Source of the DNA: Pseudonocardia acidicola
GTDB taxonomy: Bacteria; Actinomycetota; Actinomycetes; Mycobacteriales; Pseudonocardiaceae
Direction: 5' to 3'
NCBI RefSeq assembly: GCF_012911935.1
Contig: NZ_JAAXLA010000008.1
Span: forward strand, 62,001 to 126,000
Length of the DNA: 64,000 nucleotides
Below the pieces are notes generated by a model. The model saw only the letters and a program-made list of their open reading frames with translations. It did not search any database and was not told the DNA's origin. A program made the position numbers and the translations under genes. How positions within the stretch are numbered: position 1 is the stretch's first letter; the number at the start of each line of letters is the position of its first letter. Of this stretch, positions 18,901 to 26,099 are shown one piece after another.

Positions 18901-20305
18901 AGAGCCGACCGCGCTCCTGGGACGCCTGCTGCCAGCGCGTCCGCGCGGCGTCTTCCCCGGCCCGCTCCGCCTCGGCGTCCGCCACGAGCCGCGCGATCCG
19001 CTCGTCGGCCTCGGCGATGGCGGCGTCGAGCGCGACCGCGTAGGTCACCGCCGTCTCGTCGCGCCGCCGGCGCAGCGGTTCGGCCTCGGCGGTGACCGCG
19101 GTGAGTTGCTCCTCCAGCGACGCCACCCGGTGCCGGGCCGCCCGCAGCGCCTGCAGCGCCGGGACGGCGTTCCACGCCGCGAGCCGGGCGCCCGCCCGCT
19201 CCTGTTCGGCGCGCAGCCGGTCGCCCTCCGCGCGGGCCGCAGCCAGCCGGTACTGCGCGGCGAGCCGGCGCAACCCGGTCTCCCGGGTGGTCGCCGCCGC
19301 GGCGGCCGCCGCCTCCTGCGCCGCTCGCGCGGTCTGCGCCTCCACGACCTCGCCGGAGGTTCGCACGTCCTGCTCGGCCTGCTCGGCCGCCGCGGTGAGC
19401 TCGGTGGCCAGCGCCGCCGCGGCCCGTTCCTGCACGGCCGCGGCCTCGGCGGCGCGGGTGTGCTCGCCGCGGGCCTGCGCCAGCTCGCGCAGCAGCGGCG
19501 CGGCCTCGTCGGCGAACGTGAGGTCGGCCAGTAGCTCCGGGCGCTCGGCCAGCCCGGAACGGACCCGCTCGAGGATCGCCGAGACCTGACCCGAGACCTC
19601 CGGGTCGACGATCAGCTCCAGCAGGTAGCGGACGAACTTGTCGGCGCCCGAGAACTGGAACTGTCCCTCGATACCGCCCTCGGTGGCGTTCATCTGCAGG
19701 ATCGCGGTGAAGATCGCCGGGTCGAGTCCGTGGTCGTCGAGCAGCCGGCTCCACCGGTCCTGGCCGTCGGTGACCGCGACGCCGCAGCCGGGGATCGCGT
19801 CCCAGGCCCGGACTGCCGCGACGAACTCGCGCATCGGCGTCGGCCGCCCGTCCGTGGTGAACGGCAGCAGATCGAGTTCGGCGCGTCCCTCGGCGGGGCT
19901 GAACACGTACCAGCGCGCGCCCAGCCGGTCGTGGTCGCGGTTCGGGTCGGCCGGCTGGGTCCGGTCGGCCCACTCGTACACCGCCCCGGTGACCAGCCGG
20001 CGCCCGCTCGGCCCGGACCACTCGACGACGACGTGCGCGGTGTCGGCGCCGAGCACGTAGTCCTCGAGGTGCTTGCCGGTGGCGGCGGTGGCGAGGAAGT
20101 CGCGGCGGTGCGGCCGGATCAGCGCGCAGATCAGCGACAGCACCGTCGACTTCCCGCCGCCGTTGCGCAGCCACAGGATCGTGTCGAGCGGGTAGCCCGC
20201 GTCGTCGGTGAAGTCGAGGGTGACGTCGAGGAACCGGGCCGCCGCCGGCCCGATGCGGTCGAGGCGGACCCGGCGCATCTTCCACATCACCGTGCCGGTG
20301 CTCAT
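15923..20305 (-). CDS. MukB/MksB/JetC-like SMC-family ATPase
   Basis: 1460 residues. The N-terminal ATP-binding lobe carries Walker A LRNGGGKST (46-54). Two long Ala/Glu/Arg-rich coiled-coil arms follow (about 230-640 and 760-1170) around a globular hinge-like section (about 640-750, with GYSYLAHAVPP-like and LLIYDPQDLP motifs). The C-terminal lobe holds the signature KWSGGEKVTIS, and a Walker-B-like PLDNPLGKANY in which the usual catalytic Glu after Asp is Asn. This architecture is that of MukB/MksB/JetC SMC proteins, which dimerise and move along DNA. The ATG at 20305 overlaps the stop of the upstream gene as ATGA, giving translational coupling. Roles in chromosome condensation or plasmid defence are both possible. 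No JetD/MksG gene follows. Confidence 0.82.
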   Translation of the reverse strand: MSTGTVMWKMRRVRLDRIGPAAARFLDVTLDFTDDAGYPLDTILWLRNGGGKSTVLSLICALIRPHRRDFLATAATGKHLEDYVLGADTAHVVVEWSGPSGRRLVTGAVYEWADRTQPADPNRDHDRLGARWYVFSPAEGRAELDLLPFTTDGRPTPMREFVAAVRAWDAIPGCGVAVTDGQDRWSRLLDDHGLDPAIFTAILQMNATEGGIEGQFQFSGADKFVRYLLELIVDPEVSGQVSAILERVRSGLAERPELLADLTFADEAAPLLRELAQARGEHTRAAEAAAVQERAAAALATELTAAAEQAEQDVRTSGEVVEAQTARAAQEAAAAAAATTRETGLRRLAAQYRLAAARAEGDRLRAEQERAGARLAAWNAVPALQALRAARHRVASLEEQLTAVTAEAEPLRRRRDETAVTYAVALDAAIAEADERIARLVADAEAERAGEDAARTRWQQASQERGRLSGSLTTLTGTLSDLDTDIATAAAAGHLAAGEDIEAAIERHEATDQEAADALDELRADRARLQERRSELAAAADELDAERRTVEQRRRDDLVRLRGLTERIDELAGDERLRALAGGADIDPVAEAGDLVEALTVAIARAERQRIELAVDGAEDERSLAALATTGLLPGTLDLVRAHDALERAGIPAATGWSYLAHAVPPDRHAAVLQAAPALAAGLLIYDPQDLPAARRVLTDAALRPTSAVVLATTADLDRVVTAAGVDGETPFLVPPAPALTDRTAAGAEITARERARAGRAATDAELAGAHDQDADRRRRLQQLRADCPPGTVEALTASIATTDQQLTELAGELARVAAEHAALADRETALEVRRTELEGSRRAAAAAQGVLSGLLIRARNAAPQRTLAAALPGQIADCAAAMDREAGAEAEHRRRAEAAVEQTAALRRTVAAQRHERAALPAAAPGHASGVLPLAAARRAWETADQAYRREVSESALAVSLEEAKRAVEGPSAQVEGLSAPVREAAGALLDTPDAADPETRALATARAEAEASRLAEAIGEATAETREARRELDRHPAGTDDDAEPEAAPPATREEALLAAEGAEQTHREHLARRDEAEHAARTARERQAAARERATGMRHLVELLGVPADDTSGTAGDPRTVDEAHEAVAGMKARLDAASAETRRHARAVDEIARRIVLWAAADRFAGVKPEVRDRFRITDVAAELGPVADSLAADLDVFAANLRERLAELDEHKAVVVTAMTGMVRQALKSLARAQALSELPDTLGDWAGQRFLEVGPRASVETADAVVRDRCSRLVDALTARGVEVPRGQELLWQATSAVVGDGNWKARVLKPSTTFALERVSVERMRKWSGGEKVTISLLLFCMVAKLRATSRGRDLPGFGALPLDNPLGKANYVVFLNLQRKVAAANGVQLIFLTGVGDMKAVGRFPNIIRLRNTANRNREYVRVADRTLAGDDPAGVVDITRVWRDDPVLTLL

Positions 20306-21030
20306 GACGCGGCCTCCCGGCGGACCTCGCGCAGCACGTCGAGCGCTGCGTTGCCGGCGCTGTCGGCGACGAGCAGCCGGAAGCGGTCGGTCAGGTGATA
20401 GGTGTCCGGGCCGAGGGTGGGTGCCTCCCGGGCCGCCCCCTGCTCGACCAGCCAGCCGCACACCTCCTCGACGGCCCGCAGGGTGCAGCCCCGGCCACGC
20501 CGCCCGGTCTGGGTGGTGATCAGCTGCGGCAGGTCGGCGTAGACCTCGGCGGCGGCGCGGGCGCGCTCCTCGGGGCTGCCCTCGGCGGCAGAGCCGCCCG
20601 CCTGCGCCGCGAGCGCACCGATCGCGGCCCGGATGAAGTCGTCGATCTTGACGACGTCGACCAGCTTGGTCTCCGGGTCGTCGAAGTCCACCTCGTTCGG
20701 GTAGGCGTACGCGGCGATCCCCAGCAGCACCAGGCCGAAGACGAGTTTCTCGCCCGCGTCCATCGCCCGCAGATCACCGAGCTTGGTGGCGAACGGGCCG
20801 GAGGGCTCCGGAGCGAGCACGATGCCCGACCGCGGCGTGCCGAGAACGGCCAGGCCCAGTCCCTCCGCCATGGTGTCGACGACGTCGCGGAACCGCAGCT
20901 CGGTGCGGTAGCGATCGAGCAGCGTCCGGTACTCGCTGCCCTCGACCGGGCGCGACCGGCGGGTCAGGCCGAAGGCGACCAGCTCCGCGGCCGCGCGGAC
21001 GTCGGTGAGATCCGCCGCCACACTCGTCAT
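20302..21030 (-). CDS. MukE/MksE/JetB-like small subunit
   Basis: 242 residues, mostly helical, with a likely winged-helix pair: RYRTELRFRDVVDTMAEGLGL then VLGTPRSGIVL near 40-75, and a C-terminal unit with CTLRAVEEVCGWLVEQGAA...YHLTDRFRLLVAD near 180-225. Size, position between the kleisin-like and SMC-like genes, and ATGA overlaps at both ends match MukE/MksE/JetB, which bind the kleisin subunit and bridge to DNA. Sequence similarity to known MukE cannot be judged by eye, so the role rests on context and fold-like pattern. Confidence 0.62.
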   Translation of the reverse strand: MTSVAADLTDVRAAAELVAFGLTRRSRPVEGSEYRTLLDRYRTELRFRDVVDTMAEGLGLAVLGTPRSGIVLAPEPSGPFATKLGDLRAMDAGEKLVFGLVLLGIAAYAYPNEVDFDDPETKLVDVVKIDDFIRAAIGALAAQAGGSAAEGSPEERARAAAEVYADLPQLITTQTGRRGRGCTLRAVEEVCGWLVEQGAAREAPTLGPDTYHLTDRFRLLVADSAGNAALDVLREVRREAAS

Positions 21031-22598
21031 GCCAGGCTCCCCTCGAGCTCGCCGTCGAGGGCGGCCACGTCCATCCCGGCCCGGGGCCGGCGGCTGATCA
21101 GCAGGTCACGCCCGGCCGCGAGCCGGTGGCGCAGCGGTGTTCCGTCGTCCTCGGCCACCAGCCCGGCGGCGAGCACGTCGAGCTCACCGGGCGCCTCTGC
21201 GGGCTCGTCGTCCCCGACGTCGGGGGCGAAGGCCCACAACGCGGAGAGCAGCACCAGTTCGGCGACCTCGGCGGCGTCGAGGTCGCCGCCGCCGGCACCC
21301 CGTTCGAGAGCGTCGAGCAGCTCCGACAGCCGCACCGGGGCGCACTCGGCGGTGTCCAGGACGGCGCGGGCCGCCGCCACGACCGCGGACGGGTAGCGCT
21401 GGACGTCCTCGGCCTCGTCGTCTGCGGCGTCCAGGCCGAGGTCCTCGGCCTCGGGTTCCGGCGCCTCCCGGACCCGCGGCGACGCCCACAAGGCGTCGAC
21501 CAGGTCGTCGAACCGCACCAGGCGCGCGACTCTCACCCCCAGGGCCCGGTCGGCGAACTCCGCCACGACGGCGCCCGCGGCCTCCCGGTCCAGACCGAGC
21601 ACCGGCGTGAGCAGCTGGTCGCCCAGCGCCATCATCCGCAGCCGCCGGCGCCGGGCGAGCCGCTGCCGGACCTGTGCGGCCAGGAACACCTCCCGGGCCC
21701 CGACCAGCCGCCGCTCCAGGTCGAGGTGGATCTGCTTGGCCCGGCCGAGCAGGTCGACGATCCGACCGGACGCGACGCGCACGTCGGGCGAGGCCTCGGC
21801 GTCCAGGCCGGCCTGCACGTGTTCGAGGAACCGGTCGTCCTCGGCGATCCGGCTCTCCACGTGCCGGCGGGCCCGGACGAGCCGCTCGGGGACGTCGACC
21901 AGCCAGTCGTGCGCCCCCACGTCGCGCCGGGTGGTGTCGAGCAGTTCGGTCAGCGTGGCGGACATGCCGACGCTCGTGCGCTCGGCCTGCGCGGCGGTGC
22001 GGACCGCGGCGTCGAAGCGCTGGTCGTCGAGCTGGCGCTGCAGCACGTGGGCGAGCGCCCGGTCGGCGTCCTCGAGGTCGACGTCGAGGCCGTGCAGGAA
22101 CAGCGTCACCGCCTGGTCGCTCGCGACCAGCACCGGCCCGTACTCGCAGTCGCGCAGCGACAGCAGCCGGAAGCTGTAGGGCTCGAAACGGGCTTGCCCG
22201 CCGTGGGACATCTCGGCGAAGTGGTAGGTGAAGCGGCGCTGCTCGTGCGCGTCGTTGAGCAGGCCCTTCATCACGGCCCGGGCGACGTCGCGCCACTCGC
22301 TCGCGTGCTCCTCGGCCGGGCGCATCCGCGCGGCGATCCCGGCCAGCGCGTCGACGACCTCGTCGAGGGTCGCCTCCCGCGCGAACCCCATCGACCCGAC
22401 GACGAGATCGACCGCGGCCAGCGCGAGCTGGCGCAGGTCGTAGACCTCGTCGTCGATGCCGGCGTGTGCGGCGTTGCGGACCAGCCGGGCGACCGGGTCG
22501 GTGAGCACCAGCGACCGCCAGCGGGCGCGCGCCGTCGCATCCGCGGCGGGCGAGACCACGCCACCACCGGGCGTCGCCCCCGGAACCGAACCCGTCAT
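21027..22598 (-). CDS. MukF/MksF/JetA-like kleisin subunit
   Basis: 523 residues from the ATG at 22598 (a GTG one codon upstream is possible; the longer frame to 22730 is not supported). Nearly all helical, with a conserved-looking YEPYSFRLLSLRD-type segment (residues about 140-160: FEPYSFRLLSLRDCEYGPVL), a coiled section RLVRARRHVESRIAEDDRFLEHVQAGL, and an acidic C-terminal half ending in a wing-like LVRFDDLVDALWASPRV region. First gene of the three-gene ATGA-linked operon, the usual place of the kleisin (JetA/MksF/MukF), which links the SMC heads. Function is inferred mainly from operon order and size. Confidence 0.62.
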   Translation of the reverse strand: MTGSVPGATPGGGVVSPAADATARARWRSLVLTDPVARLVRNAAHAGIDDEVYDLRQLALAAVDLVVGSMGFAREATLDEVVDALAGIAARMRPAEEHASEWRDVARAVMKGLLNDAHEQRRFTYHFAEMSHGGQARFEPYSFRLLSLRDCEYGPVLVASDQAVTLFLHGLDVDLEDADRALAHVLQRQLDDQRFDAAVRTAAQAERTSVGMSATLTELLDTTRRDVGAHDWLVDVPERLVRARRHVESRIAEDDRFLEHVQAGLDAEASPDVRVASGRIVDLLGRAKQIHLDLERRLVGAREVFLAAQVRQRLARRRRLRMMALGDQLLTPVLGLDREAAGAVVAEFADRALGVRVARLVRFDDLVDALWASPRVREAPEPEAEDLGLDAADDEAEDVQRYPSAVVAAARAVLDTAECAPVRLSELLDALERGAGGGDLDAAEVAELVLLSALWAFAPDVGDDEPAEAPGELDVLAAGLVAEDDGTPLRHRLAAGRDLLISRRPRAGMDVAALDGELEGSLA

Positions 22599-22622
22599 CA
22601 CCCTCGACCGCGTACTGCCGCC

Positions 22623-22652
22623 CCCGGCGATCGGCACGCGTCGATCGCCGGG
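22623..22652. promoter_or_regulatory. Perfect 11-bp inverted repeat upstream of the SMC operon
   Basis: CCCGGCGATCG (22623-22633) and its exact complement CGATCGCCGGG (22642-22652) flank an 8-base loop, ending 25 bases before the first start of the SMC operon. It could be an autoregulatory operator or a 5'-leader hairpin; a terminator for the upstream small gene is less likely because another hairpin lies closer to that gene. Confidence 0.4.
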
Positions 22653-22707
22653 AGGCACATTAGGACACGCCCCCGACAGCCTCCGGGTCCCGCCCCACTC
22701 CGACACG

Positions 22708-22756
22708 CATCGGGGTGGCCTCGCCGGCACTGGACGTCAGCAAAGCCACCCCGATG
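22708..22756. terminator. Inverted repeat after the 61-aa gene
   Basis: CATCGGGGTGG (22708-22718) pairs perfectly with CCACCCCGATG (22746-22756) across a 27-base loop. It begins 10 bases downstream of the stop of the 61-residue gene (minus strand), a natural place for a factor-independent hairpin without a U-tract, as is usual in high-GC actinobacteria. The long loop makes it imperfect evidence. Confidence 0.4.
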
Positions 22757-22765
22757 GCATTCGGA

Positions 22766-22951
22766 TCAGTCGGTCTCGTCCCATTCCTGGTCGTAGCGGT
22801 CGGCGGCCTCGGTGCGCTCCCGGGCGATCTCCAGGGCCCGGGCGGCGGTCTCCTTGTCGGGGTAGGGGCCCAGCCGGTCGTCGGCCCGGCAGCCCTCGCG
22901 GGGCTCCACGGCGTGGTGCTTGAGGCAGTAGAACCATTGCTCGTCGCTCAT
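22766..22951 (-). CDS. Small conserved-looking Cys/His protein (61 aa)
   Basis: 61 residues: WFYCLKHHAVEPREGCRADD near the N-terminus, then RLGPYPDKETAARALEIARERTEAAD and an acidic end. The C9-x2-H12-H13-x7-C21 spacing could hold a metal, and the rest is one amphipathic helix. The pattern resembles short actinobacterial proteins annotated as hypothetical; no function is known to me. It is divergent from the alpha/beta hydrolase gene, with 66 bases between starts. ATG 22951 is the only sensible start; a long upstream frame is a shadow. Confidence 0.7.
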   Translation of the reverse strand: MSDEQWFYCLKHHAVEPREGCRADDRLGPYPDKETAARALEIARERTEAADRYDQEWDETD

Positions 22952-23017
22952 GGGTGCAGAGCCTGGCATCGTTCGCGCATCATCGACACTCGAACCGATC
23001 GCGAGGAGGAGACGCTG

Positions 23018-23713
23018 ATGTCGACCTACGTCCTGGTGCACGGCGCGTGGGGTGGCTCCTACGGCTTCCGCAAGCTCCGGCCGCTGCTGCGCGCCGCGGG
23101 CCACGAGGTCTTCACCCCGAGCCTGACCGGGATCGGCGAACGCTCGCACCTGACCAGCCCGCAGGTGAGCCTGTCGACGCACATCCTCGACGTCGTCAAC
23201 ACCATCCGCTACGAGGACCTCGACGACATCGTGCTGCTCGGGTTCTCCTACGGCGGCATGGTCGTCACCGGGGCGCTCGAGCACATCGGCGACCGGGTGC
23301 GCGACCTCGTCTACCTCGACGCGTTCGTCCCCGGCGACGGCGACAGCGTCAGCACGCTGCGCGGCGGCGGCTCGCCTGCCGGGACCGAGCTCGGGGCTCC
23401 ATGGCTGATCCCGCCGCTGGAGCGCGAGTACGACAACCCCGAGCAGGCGGCGTTCTCCCGCCCGCGGCGTACCGCGCAGCCGATCCGGACGTTCACCGAA
23501 CCGGTGCGGCTGGCCAAGCCACTCGAGGACCTTCCGCTGCGGCTGACCTACATCCGGGCCACCGCCGACCCGGACGGCGCCGCGTTCGAGGCCCCGGCGC
23601 AGCACGCCCGGACCTCCCCGGCCTGGAACTACCACGAGATCGCCACCAGCCACCTGGTCGCGGAGAACCGCCCGCAAGAGCTGGCCGCCCTCCTCCTCAC
23701 CCTCGATCCCTGA
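23018..23713 (+). CDS. Alpha/beta hydrolase (EstC/salicylate-esterase-like)
   Basis: 231 residues, a compact single-domain alpha/beta hydrolase. The oxyanion region is VLVHGAWGGSYGF (residues 5-17), the nucleophile elbow GFSYGG (about 76-81), and the catalytic His probably in EIATSHLVAENRP near the end. The start TYVLVHGAWG and the SHLVAENRPQEL end are typical of plant-MES/bacterial EstC-type esterases that act on small esters. ATG 23018 is preceded by GAGGAGGAG. It converges with the monooxygenase operon across a strong hairpin, so it is a separate unit. Substrate unknown. Confidence 0.88.
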   Translation: MSTYVLVHGAWGGSYGFRKLRPLLRAAGHEVFTPSLTGIGERSHLTSPQVSLSTHILDVVNTIRYEDLDDIVLLGFSYGGMVVTGALEHIGDRVRDLVYLDAFVPGDGDSVSTLRGGGSPAGTELGAPWLIPPLEREYDNPEQAAFSRPRRTAQPIRTFTEPVRLAKPLEDLPLRLTYIRATADPDGAAFEAPAQHARTSPAWNYHEIATSHLVAENRPQELAALLLTLDP

Positions 23714-23748
23714 CCGCGTCATCTCCCCACAACGCACCCTGGGCGCAG

Positions 23749-23776
23749 GGCCTGGGAGCGTTACGGCTCCCAGGCC
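23749..23776. terminator. Bidirectional terminator hairpin
   Basis: GGCCTGGGAGC (23749-23759) and GCTCCCAGGCC (23766-23776) form a perfect 11-bp stem with the 6-base loop GTTACG. It sits in the 69-base gap between the convergent ends of the esterase gene and the monooxygenase operon, so it can end transcription from both sides. Confidence 0.75.
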
Positions 23777-23782
23777 GTGCAG

Positions 23783-24109
23783 TCAGAAGGTGAAACCGAT
23801 GGCGCGGAGTTGGTCGCGCCCGTCGTCGGTGATGCGGGCCGGGGTCCAGGCCGGGAGGAAGACCCAGCGGACCTCGTAGGCGGGCAGCAGGTCGGCCAGC
23901 GCGGTGCGCATCTGGTCCTCCATGACGCCGGTCAGCGGGCACGCCGGTGAGGTCAGCGTCATCGTGAGGACCGCCGGGTCGGCGGCCAGGTCGATCTCGC
24001 GGACGAAGCCGAGGTCGACGACGTTCACCCCCAGGTCGGGATCGATCACCTCGCGCAACGCCTCCTCGACGTCGGCGATGGCGGGTCTCGTGCCGGCTAC
24101 CGGGCCCAT
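23783..24109 (-). CDS. DUF59/MIP18 (SufT/PaaD-like) metal-cluster assembly protein
   Basis: 108 residues matching DUF59: VEEALREVIDPDLGVNVVDLGFV at the N-terminus and TMTLTSPACPLTGVMEDQMR with the conserved Cys, then a short C-terminal extension. DUF59 proteins help assemble Fe-S or diiron centres (SufT, PaaD, CIA2) and frequently accompany soluble diiron monooxygenase operons. Last gene of this operon; ATG 24109 has AGGGAGGGG just before it and overlaps the uL22-like gene end by 13 bases. Likely role: maturation of the Rieske protein or the diiron hydroxylase (inference). Confidence 0.88.
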   Translation of the reverse strand: MGPVAGTRPAIADVEEALREVIDPDLGVNVVDLGFVREIDLAADPAVLTMTLTSPACPLTGVMEDQMRTALADLLPAYEVRWVFLPAWTPARITDDGRDQLRAIGFTF

Positions 24110-24516
24110 CGTGCCCCTCCCTGATCGTCCGGTTCGCTCGTCGTCCCGGTCACCAGCCGCAGCACCGGCACCCGCAGCTCGACCCGGATCCGGGTGGTCT
24201 GCGTCGTGATCCAACTGGCCAGCCCGTGCGCCTGCCGGCGCACCCGGGTCACCGGCTCGCCGTCGGCGATCTCGCCGCCGTAGACCGCGCAGGTCGCGGC
24301 GGCGACCCCGAGGTCGCGCCGGGCCGCGGACACCGCGCCCTGCAGCACCCGGGCCACCGGCTCGCAGGTACCGGACCCCGGATGGATCAGTAGCGCCAAC
24401 GCCTCGTTGGCGGGCAGTCCGATCACCCGGTCCAGCGCCCGCCGGGCCGCCGCCTGGTCGATCCGGGCCTGCGGCGCCTCGGCGACCACCAGTCCCGGTG
24501 CGTAGGAGATCTCCAC
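24097..24516 (-). CDS. Ribosomal protein uL22-like paralogue in monooxygenase operon
   Basis: 139 residues from GTG 24516 with an AG-rich ribosome site. Residues about 18-115 align without gaps in my reading to bacterial L22: the helix AARRALDRVIGLPANEALAL, EPVARVLQGAVSAARRDLGV (L22: VLESAIANAEHNxG), the beta-hairpin region EIADGEPVTRVRRQAHGLAS (L22: VDEGPxxKRxxPRAxGRA), and the final strand RIRVELRV (L22: HITVVV). The basic rRNA-contacting positions are largely replaced, and a 25-residue C-terminal extension is added. Placed 13 bases after the reductase and overlapping the DUF59 gene, it is surely part of the operon. It is unlikely to be the housekeeping ribosomal protein, whose gene sits in the S10 cluster. 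Function unknown. Confidence 0.72.
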   Translation of the reverse strand: MEISYAPGLVVAEAPQARIDQAAARRALDRVIGLPANEALALLIHPGSGTCEPVARVLQGAVSAARRDLGVAAATCAVYGGEIADGEPVTRVRRQAHGLASWITTQTTRIRVELRVPVLRLVTGTTSEPDDQGGARWAR

Positions 24517-24529
24517 CGTCGCTCCCCCC

Positions 24530-25762
24530 TCATGCCCGGGCGGGCCTGCGGACGAGCCGGCGCAGCTCCACCGACTCGTCGCGCAACTGGTCGGCCGCCA
24601 CCGGGACCCCGGACTGCACCAGCCGCCGTCCGGCCATCACCTCGGGCCCGCGGTCCAGCCCGAGCACCGACACCACCCGGCCCCCGCGCAGTCCGAACCG
24701 GACGAACGATGCCTCGTCCGGCCGGCCCCGGACCACGACCGCGTCCAGCCCACTCTCACCGACACCGCCGTAGCTCTGCAGCGTGTGCTCGTACTGGTCG
24801 GACCAGAACCAGTGCGGATCGTCGAACACGACCCCGGCACCCAGCATGTTCCGGGCGGCGACGGCGCCCTGCCGCACGGCGCTGTCGTGGTGTTCGACCC
24901 GCAGCCGCCCGTACCGCGGATGCTCGTGCGCGGCCACGTCGCCGGCGGCGAACACCCCGGGCAGGTCCGTGCGGCAGCCGGCGTCGACGAGCACTCCGTC
25001 GGCGCACGGCACCCCGGCCGCGGCCCACACCTCGGTGTCGCGGACCAGACCGGCCGCGACGAGCAGGGTCGAGCACTCCAGCGTGCCGCGGTCGGTGTGC
25101 ACGACCAGCCCGTCGCCGTTGCGGGCCACCGACTCCACCCGCTCCCCGCAGCGCAGCTCGACGCCCGCGGCGCGGTGGATCCGGGCGAACACTCCCCCCA
25201 GCTCAGTGCCCAGCGCCCGCTCCAGCGGCGCCGCCGCCATCTCCAGGATCGTCACCTCGACGCCCAGCGTGCGGGCGGTGGCCGCGACCTCGCAGCCGAC
25301 GAACCCACCGCCCAGGACGACGAGGCGCCGGCCCGGGCGCAGCCGGGCCCGCAACGCATCGGAGTCGGCACGGGTGCGCAGGTGGTGCACCCGTTCCGCG
25401 TCGACGTCGCTGAGCCCGGGGATCCGGCGCGCCTGCCCGCCGGTCGCGATCAGCACCGCGTCGTATCCCACCGTACGACCGTCACCGAGCGTGATCCGGC
25501 GTGCGGTCACGTCGAGCCCCGCCACCCTGGTCCCGGTGAGCGGTTCCACGGCGTTGTCGGCGTACCACTGCTCGGGGTACACGGCGGGCGAGGGAGCCGT
25601 TCCGGCCAGCCACTCCTTCGACAGCGGAGGCCGTTCGTAGGGAAGGTGCGGCTCGTCGCCGACGAGCAGGACCTCCCCGTCGAACCCCTCCCGGCGCAGG
25701 GTCGAGGCGGCCGACGCCCCGGCCACCCCGCCCCCGACGATGACGAACCGGCGCCGGGTCAC
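24530..25762 (-). CDS. FAD-dependent ferredoxin reductase (BphA4/TodA type)
   Basis: 410 residues. FAD-binding GGGVAGASAA (residues 8-17), the NAD(P) site VVLGGGFVGCEVAATA (about 148-163), and FAD-binding VFAAGDVAAHEHPRYG (about 270-285), followed by a C-terminal reductase domain with WFWSDQYEHTLQSYG. This is the BphA4/TodA/rubredoxin-reductase class, moving electrons from NAD(P)H to a ferredoxin. Classical toluene-4-monooxygenase uses TmoF, an FNR-type protein with its own 2Fe-2S domain; here that is replaced. The start GTG 25762 overlaps the Rieske gene stop as GTGA, so reductase and ferredoxin are translationally coupled. The longer upstream frame is a shadow. Confidence 0.88.
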   Translation of the reverse strand: MTRRRFVIVGGGVAGASAASTLRREGFDGEVLLVGDEPHLPYERPPLSKEWLAGTAPSPAVYPEQWYADNAVEPLTGTRVAGLDVTARRITLGDGRTVGYDAVLIATGGQARRIPGLSDVDAERVHHLRTRADSDALRARLRPGRRLVVLGGGFVGCEVAATARTLGVEVTILEMAAAPLERALGTELGGVFARIHRAAGVELRCGERVESVARNGDGLVVHTDRGTLECSTLLVAAGLVRDTEVWAAAGVPCADGVLVDAGCRTDLPGVFAAGDVAAHEHPRYGRLRVEHHDSAVRQGAVAARNMLGAGVVFDDPHWFWSDQYEHTLQSYGGVGESGLDAVVVRGRPDEASFVRFGLRGGRVVSVLGLDRGPEVMAGRRLVQSGVPVAADQLRDESVELRRLVRRPARA

Positions 25763-26097
25763 GGCGAGCCCAGGTCGACCTGGATCATGCCGTTCTCGTC
25801 GACCCGGCACGGGTAACCCGCCAGCGAGCAGGTCGCCGGGTTGCGACCGGCGCCGCTGCGCGCGTCGAACTCCCACAGATGCCGGGAGCAGACGATGACC
25901 TCACCGTCGAAATCGCCCTCATCCAGCGCCCACTCCTGGTGCGGGCAGCGGTTGCGGTAGGCCCGCACGCCCCCGTCCACGTTGACCAGCAGCACGCTGA
26001 CCCCGTTGACCGTGACGGCGGTCATCTCACCCTCCCAGAGCTCGTCGAGCCGCAGCACCGGGACCCAGGACGCCGTGTTCGTCACCGCTGCACTCAT
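25759..26097 (-). CDS. tmoC: Rieske ferredoxin of the monooxygenase (TmoC-like)
   Basis: 112 residues. Rieske motifs are complete: RCPHQ (C-x-H) near residue 47-51, then CSRHLWEFD (C-x2-H) about 17 residues later, giving the two Cys and two His of the 2Fe-2S cluster. Size and the WxPVLxLDELWEGEMTAVTV start match TmoC/IsoC ferredoxins, which pass electrons from the reductase to the diiron hydroxylase. ATG 26097 is 2 bases after the beta-subunit stop. In the classical tmo order the ferredoxin lies third; here it has moved next to the reductase. Confidence 0.88.
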   Translation of the reverse strand: MSAAVTNTASWVPVLRLDELWEGEMTAVTVNGVSVLLVNVDGGVRAYRNRCPHQEWALDEGDFDGEVIVCSRHLWEFDARSGAGRNPATCSLAGYPCRVDENGMIQVDLGSP

Positions 26098-26099
26098 CG

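Noticed and set aside
15923..22598. Complete Wadjet defence system
   Set aside because: No JetD-like gene adjoins, so only a Wadjet/Mks-like triad is claimed.
22715..22790. LDVSKATP phrase like the start of an IS110 transposase
   Set aside because: It lies inside an inverted repeat, lasts only eight residues and no transposase sequence follows.
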